From Faecalibacterium prausnitzii (GTDB lineage: Bacteria > Bacillota > Clostridia > Oscillospirales > Ruminococcaceae): a stretch of 64,000 nt of DNA. The stretch lies in assembly GCF_019967995.1 (NCBI RefSeq), contig NZ_CP065377.1:744001-808000 (forward strand). The letters run 5' to 3'. Below, piece after piece: positions 16,473-25,166 of the stretch (position 1 is its first letter; the number at the start of each line of letters is the position of its first letter). The position numbers and the translations under genes are program-made. Under the pieces are notes generated by a model. It searched no databases, was not told the origin of the DNA, and saw nothing but the letters and a program-made list of their open reading frames with translations.

Positions 16473-17446
16473 CCGTGATACTTCCTTTCATACGGGGCCC
16501 AGGTGCGCTCGCTGATGATGTAGCGGGGGCGCGCCTTGGTCTCCATGTAGATCTTGCCGATGTATTCGCCGATGACGCCCAGGCAGATGAGCTGGACGCC
16601 GCCCACGAAGCAGACGATGCAGATGGTGGAGGCCCAGCCCGCCACCACGCTGCCCAGCGCCGCCTGCACGATGGCCCAGATGACGCCGATGAAGCTGATG
16701 AGGCTGACGACGATGCCTGCGCCGGTGATGAGCCGGATGGGCTTGTTGGACAGGCTGGTGATGCCGTCAAAGGCCAGTGCCAGCATCTTGCGCAGGGGGT
16801 AGTGGCTCTCGCCGGCCAGACGCTCGTGGCGCTCGTAGCTTACGGTCGCACTGGGAAAGCCCACCAGCGGCACCATGCCGCGCAGGAAGATGTTGACCTC
16901 TTTATAGTCCGCAAAGCTCTCCAGCACGCGGGCGCTGATGAGCCGGTAGTCGGCGTGGTTGAAGACGATGTCGGCCCCCAGAGCGTTCATCAGGTGGTAG
17001 AACCCCTCGGCGGTGAACCGCTTGAAGAAGGTGTCGGTGTCGCGGCGGCTGCGCACACCGTAGACCACCTCGGCACCGTCCAGATACTTCTGCACCATCT
17101 CGTCCATGGCGTTGATGTCGTCCTGCCCGTCGCAGTCGATGGAGATGGTGACGTCGCAGTCGCTGGCTTTCGCCTCCATCAGCCCGGCCAGCACGGCGTT
17201 CTGATGGCCGCGGTTCCGGCTCTGGGAGATGCCGATGAAGTGTTCATCTTCCTTTGCGAACCGGCAGATGAGCTCCCAGGTGGAATCGCGGGAGCCGTCG
17301 TTGACGAAGAGCACCCGGCTCTTGTCGCTGACAAGGCCCTTTTCGGCCAGCGACTGGAGCTTCTGCAAAAACATCGGGGCCGTGATGGGCAGGACCTTTT
17401 CCTCGTTGTAACAGGGGATGACGATCCAGAGAATGGGTTTGGACAT
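16469..17446 (-). CDS. GtrB-like glycosyltransferase family 2, membrane anchored
   Basis: A 325-residue GT2 enzyme. The N-terminal catalytic domain has VIPCYNEEKVL, FVNDGSRDSTWE and the metal-binding SIDCDGQDD; two hydrophobic helices lie near residues 235-260 and 270-295. This is the layout of GtrB/dolichol-phosphate-type enzymes that move a sugar from UDP- or GDP-sugar to a polyprenyl phosphate carrier for cell-surface glycans. It is second after a Crp/Fnr gene on the same strand and overlaps the flavin reductase gene. Confidence 0.9.
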   Translation of the reverse strand: MSKPILWIVIPCYNEEKVLPITAPMFLQKLQSLAEKGLVSDKSRVLFVNDGSRDSTWELICRFAKEDEHFIGISQSRNRGHQNAVLAGLMEAKASDCDVTISIDCDGQDDINAMDEMVQKYLDGAEVVYGVRSRRDTDTFFKRFTAEGFYHLMNALGADIVFNHADYRLISARVLESFADYKEVNIFLRGMVPLVGFPSATVSYERHERLAGESHYPLRKMLALAFDGITSLSNKPIRLITGAGIVVSLISFIGVIWAIVQAALGSVVAGWASTICIVCFVGGVQLICLGVIGEYIGKIYMETKARPRYIISERTWAPYERKYHG

Positions 17447-17489
17447 GAAATGTTACCTCGTGTTATGGATTGTACGCAGGAACGGGCCG

Positions 17490-18170
17490 TCAGAGCACCA
17501 TCTGCCGCAGCGCATCCGGCTGCAGCAGCTTGAAGCTGGAACGGTAGGTGTCCAGCAGGCCGTCGCGCTGCATCAGGCTCAGCTCCCGCGAGAGGGCGCT
17601 GCGGTCGCAGTTGAGGTAGTCGGCCAGCTGGATGCGGGAGAAGGGGATGGAAAAGGTCAGGCTGCCCTGCTGCTCAGCCTCACTGAGCAGGTAGGCGCAG
17701 ACCTTGGCCCGCAGGCTTTTCAGCACCAGCAGGTCCACCCGGCGGGAGAGCAGGAAATACTTGTCGCTGATGGTGCGCACAAGGTTCTGCAGCGCCTGCT
17801 GGTGGGCGGCGCTGCCGTCCGAGAGGAGCAGCCGCTCATAGGGGAAGAGCAGCACCTCGCAGCTGGAAGCTGCCACCACGGTGACGGGGCTGTCCAGACT
17901 GGAGCCGCCCAGCACATCGCCGAAGACACCGCCCGGCCCCATCCGGGTGATGGGCACACGGGCCCCGCCCGGCGCAGGGCGGTAGGCTTCGATGCTGCCG
18001 GTGAGCACGATGCCCACCCGGCGGCTGGGCATCCCCGCCTGCACCAGGGCTTCGCCCTTGCCGTAGCTGCGGATCACCGCACCCAGCTCGCTCAGCAGAA
18101 CGCGGAGCGCGTCGTCTTCGATGCCGGTGAAAAGAGAGGTCGATCGTAACAAAGGAAGAATGTTTTCCAT
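17490..18170 (-). CDS. Crp/Fnr family transcriptional regulator
   Basis: A 226-residue regulator with an N-terminal cyclic-nucleotide-type sensor domain (about 10-130) and a C-terminal winged helix (about 160-215: SRIQLADYLNCDRSALSRELSLMQRDG). No N-terminal cysteine cluster of the FNR type is seen, so it is unlikely to hold an iron-sulfur cluster. ATG 18170 with an AGGA site gives the usual size; the longer open frame crosses its own promoter. A palindrome with Fnr-like spacing sits in its leader, suggesting self-control, and the SsuA-like gene is divergent. Confidence 0.9.
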   Translation of the reverse strand: MENILPLLRSTSLFTGIEDDALRVLLSELGAVIRSYGKGEALVQAGMPSRRVGIVLTGSIEAYRPAPGGARVPITRMGPGGVFGDVLGGSSLDSPVTVVAASSCEVLLFPYERLLLSDGSAAHQQALQNLVRTISDKYFLLSRRVDLLVLKSLRAKVCAYLLSEAEQQGSLTFSIPFSRIQLADYLNCDRSALSRELSLMQRDGLLDTYRSSFKLLQPDALRQMVL

Positions 18171-18218
18171 AGCCGTCCTGTGAGGTTTTCTCCGGGCCCT
18201 CACCGCCCACTGGCGATT

Positions 18219-18236
18219 CCGTTGCGCGTGCAACGG
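18219..18236. promoter_or_regulatory. Palindrome with Fnr-type spacing, likely Crp/Fnr operator
   Basis: CCGTTGC and GCAACGG flank a four-base spacer, the same geometry as the classical FNR site TTGAT-N4-ATCAA. It lies between the start of the regulator and its promoter, where binding would block transcription. Recognition by this regulator is inferred. Confidence 0.5.
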
Positions 18237-18249
18237 TATTTTTGGCTCT

Positions 18250-18278
18250 ATTATAGTAAACTTGAGCCTGTAAAGCAA
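18250..18278 (-). promoter_or_regulatory. Promoter of the Crp/Fnr regulator
   Basis: On the minus strand TTGCTT (complement of 18273-18278) and TATAAT (complement of 18250-18255) are 17 bases apart. Confidence 0.6.
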
Positions 18279-18345
18279 ATGTTTTTCGAAAAATTTGCAA
18301 ATTTGTTCACGATTGGAACAGATCAAGAGAGGAAGGAACAACACA

Positions 18346-19377
18346 ATGATGAAAAAACTGACATCCCTGCTGCTGTCGGCGGCGCTGCTCGTCGGGATGC
18401 TGGCCTGCGGGGCATCGGCCAAGACGAACACCACCGTCCGGGTGGCCGGCCTGAAAGGCCCCACCACCATGGGTCTGGTGAATCTGCTGGCCATGGAACA
18501 GAACGGAACGGCTTCCCAGAACTACGACCTGCAGCTCTACGGTGCCGCCGATGAGGTCGTGCCCAAGCTCATCAAGGGCGAAGTGGACATTGCCGCCATC
18601 CCGGCCAACCTCGCCGCCACCCTCTACCAGAAGACCAGCGGCGGCATCCAGGTCATGGCCGTGAACACGCTGGGCGTGCTGTATGTGGTGGAAAAGGGCG
18701 ACACCGTCCACAGCTTTGCAGACCTGAAGGGCCGCACCATCCTGTCCACCGGTAAGGGGACTACCCCGGAGTACGTGCTGCGCTATCTGCTCCGGAAGAA
18801 CGGCATCGACCCCGACAAGGATGTGAAGATCGAATATTACAGCGAGGCATCTGAGGTGACTGCCCAGATGGCTGCCACGAAGAAAGACGCCATCGCCGTG
18901 CTGCCCCAGCCCTATGTGACGGCCGCCCAGATGAAGGACAGCAGCCTGCGCGTCGTGCTGGACCTGACCAGGGAGTGGAACAAGGTCTGCGACACCCAGC
19001 TCATCACCGGCGTGACGGTGGTGCGCACCGCCTACGCAGAGGAGCACCCGGAGGAGGTCATCAACTTCCTGAAGGACTACCAGAAGAGCGTGGATGCCGC
19101 CAACGACGACCTGGACGGCACCGCCGCACTCTGCGAGGAGGTCGGCGTGGTGGCCAAGGCAGCCATCGCGAAGAAGGCGCTGCCCAAGTGCAACATCGTC
19201 TACCGCATCGGCGACGAGATGAAGGCAGACGTCAACGCTTATCTGCAGGTGCTCTATGACGCTTCGCCCGCCGCCGTGGGCGGCAAGCTGCCGGATGCAA
19301 ACTTCTACTACACCGAGGCCACGGTGGCCAAACGTGTGCAGAAGGCATTCCAGCGCCTGGTCAACTCGCTGAAGTAA
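18346..19377 (+). CDS. ABC transporter substrate-binding protein, SsuA/TauA/ThiY-like
   Basis: A 343-residue exported protein: MMKK, a hydrophobic signal ending near LACGASA (lipobox-like LAC), then an NMT1/SsuA-like binding domain with GLKGPTTMGLVNLLA and IAAIPANLAATLYQ. Proteins of this class bind sulfonates, taurine, nitrate, thiamine precursors or similar. The matching permease and ATPase are probably the genes at 20849 and 21618, separated by brnQ on the other strand. ATG 18346 follows AGGAAGGA. The actual ligand is unknown. Confidence 0.85.
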   Translation: MMKKLTSLLLSAALLVGMLACGASAKTNTTVRVAGLKGPTTMGLVNLLAMEQNGTASQNYDLQLYGAADEVVPKLIKGEVDIAAIPANLAATLYQKTSGGIQVMAVNTLGVLYVVEKGDTVHSFADLKGRTILSTGKGTTPEYVLRYLLRKNGIDPDKDVKIEYYSEASEVTAQMAATKKDAIAVLPQPYVTAAQMKDSSLRVVLDLTREWNKVCDTQLITGVTVVRTAYAEEHPEEVINFLKDYQKSVDAANDDLDGTAALCEEVGVVAKAAIAKKALPKCNIVYRIGDEMKADVNAYLQVLYDASPAAVGGKLPDANFYYTEATVAKRVQKAFQRLVNSLK

Positions 19378-19390
19378 ACAGGACTTCTAT

Positions 19391-19424
19391 AAAAAAGTGC
19401 CGTGCAGCCGCACGGCACTTTTTT
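19391..19424. terminator. Bidirectional terminator
   Basis: AAAAAAGTGCCGTGC pairs with GCACGGCACTTTTTT around four bases, between the binding-protein gene and convergent brnQ. It overlaps the brnQ stop codon by two bases. Confidence 0.92.
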
Positions 19425-20682
19425 ATGGGAACAGGAACCCGACCAGCAGCCCCGCCGCTGCCGGGACGACCCAGCCGAAGCCATAGGATCCCAGCGGCAG
19501 GGCGGTGACGAAAGCGGCGGTGAACGGCAGGGCCGCAAGGACGCTCTGCACGGCCGTCAGTGCGACGGTGCAGACGTAGACGCTCCGCTTCTGGAACGCT
19601 TTGGGCAGGAACGACAGCGCGATGAGCACGATGGCTGCCGGATACAGTGCGCCCAGAACCGGGGTGGACAGCCGGATGATGCCCGCCAGCCCGATGTTGG
19701 AGATGAGCATACTGGCGGCGGCGAAAAAGCCCGCGAGGGCCGGGTAGGGGATGCGGGGGAGCAGGGTGTGGAAATACTGCCCTACGCAGGAGATGAGCCC
19801 CACACAGGTGTTGAAGCAGGCGATGAGGAAGATGGCCGCTAAGAGCAGCTGCCCGGCCCGGCCGAACAGGGCGCTGGCAAGGGCAGAGAGGACCTCGGCG
19901 CCGGTGGTGCAGTCCGGCGCGGCGGCACCGGTCAGCGCGCCCACATGGCCCAGCATGGCGTAGATGACCAGCAGCAGCCCGCCCGCGAGGAAGCCCGCCC
20001 GGATGGTGTTCTGACGGATGGCGTTTTCTTCGGTGACGCCGAGGGCCTGGATGTTGAGCGCGAGGACAGCCCCGAAGTTCAGCCCCGCAAGGGCGTCCAT
20101 GGTCTGGTAGCCGCCCAGGATGCCTTCGAATGCAGGCAGGCGGGCATAGGCGGCGGCAGGGGGGCCGTACTGCGCGGCCACAGGGTGGAGCAGACAGCCC
20201 GCGAACAGGACGAAGATCAGCGCGATGAGGGCCGGGCAGAGGACGCGGCCCAGCCGGTCGGTGAGTTTTTCCGGATGGAGCGCCACGAGGAACGCCGCCG
20301 CAAAGAAAACGATGGAGTAGCTCAGCTGCAGGCCGCGCCCGCCGCCTACCAGAGGCACCAGCATCTCGAATGAGGTGCTGGCCGTGCGGGGGATGGCGAG
20401 GCATGGCCCGATGGAGAGATAGACCAGAATGGTGAACACGAGGGAAAACTTCGGGTGGACCCGGCTGGCCAGCTGGTCGAACCCGCCCGCTCTGGCCACG
20501 GCCACCACGCCTGCGATGGGCAGGCCGGTGGCGCTGACGGCGAACCCGGCAAAGGCAGGCCAGAAGTTGGAACCGGCCTGTGCGCCGAGATGGGGCGGAA
20601 AGATCAGGTTTCCGGCACCGAAGAACATCGAAAACAGCGTAAAACCGAGGAGCAGGCGCTGCCTGACGGGGAGCTTCTGCAT
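19423..20682 (-). CDS. brnQ: Branched-chain amino acid transport system II carrier protein
   Basis: A 419-residue membrane protein with about 12 hydrophobic helices. It begins with the family pattern LLLGFTLFSMFFGAGNLIFPPHLG, where the Na+ or H+ coupling site of LIVCS carriers lies. It imports leucine, isoleucine and valine with a cation. AAGGAG is nine bases before the ATG. It is a single gene inserted between parts of an SsuABC-like transporter. Confidence 0.93.
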   Translation of the reverse strand: MQKLPVRQRLLLGFTLFSMFFGAGNLIFPPHLGAQAGSNFWPAFAGFAVSATGLPIAGVVAVARAGGFDQLASRVHPKFSLVFTILVYLSIGPCLAIPRTASTSFEMLVPLVGGGRGLQLSYSIVFFAAAFLVALHPEKLTDRLGRVLCPALIALIFVLFAGCLLHPVAAQYGPPAAAYARLPAFEGILGGYQTMDALAGLNFGAVLALNIQALGVTEENAIRQNTIRAGFLAGGLLLVIYAMLGHVGALTGAAAPDCTTGAEVLSALASALFGRAGQLLLAAIFLIACFNTCVGLISCVGQYFHTLLPRIPYPALAGFFAAASMLISNIGLAGIIRLSTPVLGALYPAAIVLIALSFLPKAFQKRSVYVCTVALTAVQSVLAALPFTAAFVTALPLGSYGFGWVVPAAAGLLVGFLFP

Positions 20683-20777
20683 GGGGGAGGGTCTCCTTTC
20701 CGGGCGGGATGCCCGATGAACTACTTTACAGTATAGAAGCGAAAACTCCTCACGTCAAGAAAAAGAAAGGTGAAGAA

Positions 20778-20806
20778 TTGTATTCTATCACATGATATGC
20801 TATCTT
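20778..20806 (+). promoter_or_regulatory. Promoter of the SsuCB-like genes
   Basis: TTGTAT at 20778-20783 and TATCTT at 20801-20806 have a 17-base spacer. The -10 region (TGCTATCTTATAA) is the same as in the promoter at 9097-9125. Confidence 0.5.
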
Positions 20807-20848
20807 ATAAAAGAAAAAACAGGGAACGGGAAGGAGCGGACGAACGCA

Positions 20849-21616
20849 ATGAAACAAACGAAAAAAAGCCGCCTGGCAAAGTGGGCGGCGGCGGGGTTCT
20901 GGCTGGCGGTCTGGCAGGCTGCGGCCATGGCCGTGGGGCAGGAGGTCTTTCTGGTGTCGCCGGTGCAGGCGCTGGGCACCCTGCTGGAGCTGCTGCCCCA
21001 GGCAGAGTTCTGGCAGCGCATTGGCTTCAGCGCCGGGCGCATCCTGCTGGGCTTCGGGCTGGGGGCGGTGTCCAGCGTGGTGCTGGCCGTGGCCGCCGGG
21101 CGCTGGGCGTGGGTGGAAGCCCTGCTCGCGCCGGTGATGCAGCTGGTGAAGGCGACGCCGGTGGCGAGCTTCATCATTCTGGCACTGGTGTGGGTCAGCG
21201 GAAGCTCGCTGTCGGTCCTCATCAGCTTTCTGATGGTGCTGCCGGTGCTCTACGGCGCGGTGCGCACCGGCATCGGGAGCGTGGATGTGCAGCTGCTGGA
21301 AATGGCAAAGGTGTTCCGGCTCCCGCTGGGGCGTCGGCTGCGGGCCATCTGGCTCCCGGCTGTGCTGCCGGCGTTCCGGCAGGGGTGCAGCGTGGCACTG
21401 GGCATCTGCTGGAAGAGCGGCGTAGCGGCGGAAGTCATCGGCCTGCCCGACGGCAGCATCGGCGATGCGCTGTACCGGGCCAAGATCACCCTGTCCACCG
21501 GGGAGCTGTTCGCCTGGACTTTTGTCATCATCCTGCTGAGCGCAGTGTTCGAAAAGCTGTTCCTGGCCCTGCTGGACAGAGCTGTGGCCCGCGTGCTGGG
21601 GGAAGAGGGTGTGTAA
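20849..21616 (+). CDS. ABC transporter permease, SsuC/TauC-like
   Basis: A 255-residue permease with about six helices and the coupling loop EMAKVFRLPLGRRLRAIWLPAVLPAF. The family moves sulfonates, nitrate or thiamine precursors. ATG 20849 was chosen because AAGGAG lies 12 bases upstream; the earlier in-frame ATG at 20792 overlaps the promoter. The ATPase gene follows after one base. The binding protein at 18346 is the likely partner. Confidence 0.85.
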   Translation: MKQTKKSRLAKWAAAGFWLAVWQAAAMAVGQEVFLVSPVQALGTLLELLPQAEFWQRIGFSAGRILLGFGLGAVSSVVLAVAAGRWAWVEALLAPVMQLVKATPVASFIILALVWVSGSSLSVLISFLMVLPVLYGAVRTGIGSVDVQLLEMAKVFRLPLGRRLRAIWLPAVLPAFRQGCSVALGICWKSGVAAEVIGLPDGSIGDALYRAKITLSTGELFAWTFVIILLSAVFEKLFLALLDRAVARVLGEEGV

Positions 21617-21617
21617 A

Positions 21618-22193
21618 ATGCAATACAAACTGGAAATTTCGAATCTGACAAAACGCTTCGGAGAAAAAACGCTCTTCGAAGCGCTGGACCTGACCGTTAC
21701 CGGCCCGGTCATCCTCTGGGCACCCAGCGGGTGGGGCAAAACGACCCTGCTCCGCATCCTCATGGGGCTGGAAGTGCCCACCTCCGGCACCGTGACCGGC
21801 GTGGGGAAGGTGGGGGCTGTCTTTCAGGAAGACCGGCTCTGCCCCCAGCTGAACGCGATCCAGAACGTGGAACTGGTGCTCCCGGAGGGAAAAACGAAAT
21901 ACAGAGAGCAGATCCGCGACGATTTTTTACAGATCGGATTGGATGAAGCCGCCCTCTCGCTTCCGGCACGAAAGCTGTCCGGCGGGCAGAAACGCCGTGC
22001 GGCCCTGCTGCGGGCACTCTGGGCCGAGAGCGACACCCTGCTGCTGGACGAGCCGTTCACCGGCATGGACCCCGACACCATGAAAAAAGCCGCAGCGCTG
22101 CTGAAGGAGCGCTGCGGCGAAAAGGTCGTTCTGCTGGCCACCCACGATCAGGAGGCCATTCAGGAGCTAGGCTGGCGGGTGATGGAATTATAA
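21618..22193 (+). CDS. ABC transporter ATP-binding protein, short SsuB-like
   Basis: A 191-residue ATPase with Walker A APSGWGKTT, signature LSGGQKRR and Walker B TLLLDEPF, ending soon after the H-loop ATHDQEA. Most SsuB proteins have 240-260 residues; this one lacks the C-terminal extension but keeps every catalytic motif, so it is probably active. Its end overlaps the convergent hemW stop by six bases, leaving no room for a terminator. Confidence 0.85.
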   Translation: MQYKLEISNLTKRFGEKTLFEALDLTVTGPVILWAPSGWGKTTLLRILMGLEVPTSGTVTGVGKVGAVFQEDRLCPQLNAIQNVELVLPEGKTKYREQIRDDFLQIGLDEAALSLPARKLSGGQKRRAALLRALWAESDTLLLDEPFTGMDPDTMKKAAALLKERCGEKVVLLATHDQEAIQELGWRVMEL

Positions 22194-23270
22194 CAATTCT
22201 GCCAGGATGCTGTTTTGCACGATCAGCCCGGCGGGGGTCAGCGCGAGGGTGCGGCCGTCGAAGGACGCATAGCCGTTCTTGACGCAGTTTTTGACAAAGG
22301 CAAGCTGCGAAGTGGAAAATTCCTTCCCGAAGCGGGCCTTGTACTCCGCCAGGTCCAGCCCCTTGCGCAGGCGCAGCTGTAAAATGAGATAATCCTCTGC
22401 GCCGCAGCCGCCGTCCAGAATGGGAGCGGCAGTGTCGTGAAGAAAGGCTTCGGTGTCGGCGGGGTAATAGAACCGCCTGCCGCCCATGCAGGAGTGCGCC
22501 GCCGGGCCGAGGCCGAGGTAGTCCCCGCAGTCCCAATAGATGAGGTTGTGCTTCCCCTCATAGCCGGGTCTTGCAAAGTTGGAGATCTCGTACTGCTGGT
22601 AGCCGTGGTGTTCCAGCTGCTCGACGGCGTAGAGATAAACGTCCGCCGCTTCGTCCGGGGAGGGCAGCCCCTCCGGCGGATGCCGGCCAAACGCGGAGTC
22701 CGGCTCGATCTTGAGCAGATAGGCCGAGATGTGGGTGGCACCGCCGCTCTCGATCAGTTCCAGCGTCTCGTCGAACTCCGCCTGCGTATAATGGGGCAGG
22801 GCCAGCATGATGTCGCCGCTGATGTTCTCGAAGCCTGCCCGCCGCGCGGCTGCGAATGCCGCCCGCGCCTGCCGGGCCGTGTGGGGGCGGCCCAGCGTTT
22901 TCAGCTGGCTGTCCCGCGCGGACTGGACGCCGAAGGAGATGCGGTTGATGCCGGCTTCCCGGAAGGCACAGAGCGATGCCTCGGTGACCGTTTCCGGGTT
23001 GGCTTCCAGCGTGACCTCGGCACCGGGGAGGGGAGACGCTGCCGCGATCAGCCGGGCGGCATCCTCCGGGGCCAGCAGGCTGGGGGTGCCGCCGCCGAAA
23101 TAGAGGGTGTCCGGGCGGAGTGGGGCATCCGGCGAAAAGCGGTGCAGCTCCCGCAGCAGGGCGTCCACGTATGCCGAGGGGACGCCCCGCTGGCCGGGTG
23201 CGGAATAGAAATCGCAGTACCTGCATTTGGAAAAACAGTAGGGAATGTGGAGATAAAGTCCAAGAGACAC
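22188..23270 (-). CDS. hemW: Radical SAM heme chaperone HemW
   Basis: A 360-residue radical SAM protein with the cluster motif CFSKCRYC near the N-terminus (HIPYCFSKCRYCDF) and the HemN-like GGGTPSLL. HemW proteins bind and insert heme; they were earlier annotated as oxygen-independent coproporphyrinogen oxidase, but only proteins with the extra N-terminal residues of HemN do that reaction. The start is GTG 23270 with a weak AAAGG 12 bases upstream. Confidence 0.9.
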   Translation of the reverse strand: MSLGLYLHIPYCFSKCRYCDFYSAPGQRGVPSAYVDALLRELHRFSPDAPLRPDTLYFGGGTPSLLAPEDAARLIAAASPLPGAEVTLEANPETVTEASLCAFREAGINRISFGVQSARDSQLKTLGRPHTARQARAAFAAARRAGFENISGDIMLALPHYTQAEFDETLELIESGGATHISAYLLKIEPDSAFGRHPPEGLPSPDEAADVYLYAVEQLEHHGYQQYEISNFARPGYEGKHNLIYWDCGDYLGLGPAAHSCMGGRRFYYPADTEAFLHDTAAPILDGGCGAEDYLILQLRLRKGLDLAEYKARFGKEFSTSQLAFVKNCVKNGYASFDGRTLALTPAGLIVQNSILAELL

Positions 23271-23370
23271 GAAATATCACAGCCTTTTTCATGAAACGTT
23301 CATTTCTATGCAGTATACTATATTTCGTAGACCGGGGCAAGGCTCCGGAACAAGATGGGAGGATCTTACC

Positions 23371-24072
23371 ATGGATTACAGAAATTATGACCGCGGCTAT
23401 GCGGAGCCTACGATGAGCGCATCGGACTATATGACCCGCACCTACCGCTGGATGGCCAGCGGGCTGCTCATCACCTTTGCAATGGCCTATATCACCGCGA
23501 CAACTCCGTTGCTGTATCTGGTCGATTCGCTTTACCTTGTGCTCACCATCGCTGAGCTGGCCCTCGTGTTCGTGCTCAGCTCCCGTGTGCAGACCATGTC
23601 GGTGCAGGGGGCAAGGGCGACCTTCTTCGGGTACGCGCTGCTCAACGGCATGGTGCTCAGCTACTACTTCCTCGCCTTCTCGGTGGGGACGCTGATCTTA
23701 GCCTTCCTTTCCACGGCGCTGTACTTTGGCCTGATGGCCGTCTACGGCACCACTACCCATAAAGACCTGACCGGCTGGGGCCCCCGCCTGATGATGGCAC
23801 TGGTGGCCATGCTCATCACCGGCTTTGTCGGAATGCTGTTCGGCTTCGGTTTTGGCGGCTCGGTGCTCTACTGCGGCATCGGCCTGGTGGTCTTCATGCT
23901 GCTGACCGCCTACGATACCCAGAAGCTACAGCAGATGTACAGCTACTACGCTGCCGACGCCGAAATGGCGGAAAAGGCTTCCATCTACGGTGCGCTGACC
24001 CTGTATCTGGACTTCATCAACATCTTCCTGTATGTCGTCCGTCTGCTGGGCAACAACCGCCGCCGCAGCTGA
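23371..24072 (+). CDS. Bax inhibitor-1/YccA family membrane protein
   Basis: A 233-residue protein with seven hydrophobic helices and family motifs near the end (LTAYDTQKLQQMY, with Asp in the putative Ca2+/H+ pore, and LYLDFINIFLYVVRLLG). Bacterial members such as YetJ leak calcium in a pH-dependent way. ATG 23371 follows GGGAGG; the longer frame has no binding site. It is a single gene ended by a strong terminator. Confidence 0.9.
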   Translation: MDYRNYDRGYAEPTMSASDYMTRTYRWMASGLLITFAMAYITATTPLLYLVDSLYLVLTIAELALVFVLSSRVQTMSVQGARATFFGYALLNGMVLSYYFLAFSVGTLILAFLSTALYFGLMAVYGTTTHKDLTGWGPRLMMALVAMLITGFVGMLFGFGFGGSVLYCGIGLVVFMLLTAYDTQKLQQMYSYYAADAEMAEKASIYGALTLYLDFINIFLYVVRLLGNNRRRS

Positions 24073-24079
24073 CGATCCT

Positions 24080-24122
24080 AAAAAATAAGGGATGTGCCCG
24101 GCGGGCACATCCCTTATTTTTT
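24080..24122. terminator. Strong terminator after the BI-1 gene
   Basis: AAAATAAGGGATGTGCCC pairs with GGGCACATCCCTTATTTT around a short loop, followed by T residues. Confidence 0.92.
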
Positions 24123-24211
24123 ATAGGAACAACTGAATAAACCCTGCGCAGCCATCGCACACTACAATCAGAATTTGGACCGTACACAAACGATGATTGG
24201 AGTAACGAACC

Positions 24212-25009
24212 ATGGAACAACTCAAAAGATTTCTGCGGGACAAGGGGTTTGCGCTGGCGCTGCTGGCCTGTCTGGTGGCCGCGGCTGCGGCGGGCGTCTG
24301 GGCCGTGCGCACCGTCCGGGACGAGCTGAAAGAGAACCTTGACGGCCTGAACGAGCCGGACAGCACATCGACCCTGCCCGGCATCGACGAAGACCTGACG
24401 ATCATCCCGGAGGAGGAATATCCCGAATGGCAGCAGCCTACTACGCCCGCCGCAAACAGTGTGGCCAATGTCCCCAAGGCCGACCCGGCCCCCAGAGCCG
24501 GGTCTTCAGCGTCGTCTGCTGCCTCGTCTGGGCAGGCGTCTGGCTCTGGTTCGGTGCGCGAACCCTCCGCCTTGCAAGGCGCATCCTCGCCTGCCAGCAG
24601 TTCGGCAGCGCCTGCTTCCACGCAGCCCATCTTTGGCAGAGTGTTGAACGCCTACAGCGGCGATGAGCTGGTGTACAACAAGACGCTGGGCGACTGGCGC
24701 ACCCACAACGGCATCGACTATGCAGCCCGCGAAGGCGAAGCAGTTCCTTCCCCGGTGGACGGCAGCGTGGTGCTGGCTGGTGCCGATGGCAGCTGGGGGC
24801 CGGTCGTGGCCGTGAAGGACAGCGCGGGCCGTGTCTGGCGGCTCTGCGGTGTGGCCAGCCCCAAGGTGAAAGAGGGCGACACCGTGTCGGCCGGGCAGGT
24901 GCTCGGCACCGTGGGCAGCGTGAGCTGCGAGTGCGCCGAGGAGAGCCACCTGCATCTGGAAGTGAAGCAGGGTGACAGCTATCTGGACCCCGCAGCGTGC
25001 AGGAACTGA
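24212..25009 (+). CDS. SpoIIQ-like membrane-anchored LytM/M23 domain protein
   Basis: A 265-residue protein: one N-terminal membrane helix (12-32), a Ser/Ala/Pro-rich linker (to about 138), and a LytM domain (143-262). The zinc ligands are kept (His165 and Asp169 in HNGIDY, His248 in HLHLE), but the usual tyrosine-x-histidine motif before the last strand is replaced by VWRLCGVAS, so one catalytic histidine is missing and endopeptidase activity is doubtful. The layout resembles clostridial SpoIIQ, which binds zinc and forms the feeding channel with SpoIIIAH. No other sporulation gene is in the window. GGAG precedes the ATG. Confidence 0.78.
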   Translation: MEQLKRFLRDKGFALALLACLVAAAAAGVWAVRTVRDELKENLDGLNEPDSTSTLPGIDEDLTIIPEEEYPEWQQPTTPAANSVANVPKADPAPRAGSSASSAASSGQASGSGSVREPSALQGASSPASSSAAPASTQPIFGRVLNAYSGDELVYNKTLGDWRTHNGIDYAAREGEAVPSPVDGSVVLAGADGSWGPVVAVKDSAGRVWRLCGVASPKVKEGDTVSAGQVLGTVGSVSCECAEESHLHLEVKQGDSYLDPAACRN

Positions 25010-25015
25010 ATCAGC

Positions 25016-25054
25016 GGCCCGCCGGAGGAAAAAAGCCCCCGGCGGGCCTTTTTT
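25016..25054 (+). terminator. Terminator after the SpoIIQ-like gene
   Basis: GGCCCGCCGG pairs with CCGGCGGGCC and is followed by TTTTTT. Confidence 0.9.
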
Positions 25055-25096
25055 GTGTGGGGATTTCCAGCAGTTCCGGGCCGGGAAGCGATTGCA

Positions 25097-25125
25097 TTTG
25101 GAAGCCGATTCTGGTATGATATAAT
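25097..25125 (+). promoter_or_regulatory. Promoter of the BaiN-like/cmk operon
   Basis: TTTGGA at 25097-25102 and TATAAT at 25120-25125 with a 17-base spacer. The -10 box is exact, the -35 box partial. Confidence 0.6.
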
Positions 25126-25166
25126 AGAACAAGTTTCGACAGAGCGTGAACACAGGAGGAAGCAGG

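Noticed and set aside
14503..16770. 755-codon minus-strand frame across the P1 peptidase region
   Set aside because: It runs through three clear genes and a terminator and is low-complexity; an effect of high GC.
22188..23270. HemW as coproporphyrinogen oxidase HemN
   Set aside because: The N-terminal extension of true HemN is missing; it begins directly with the radical SAM domain.
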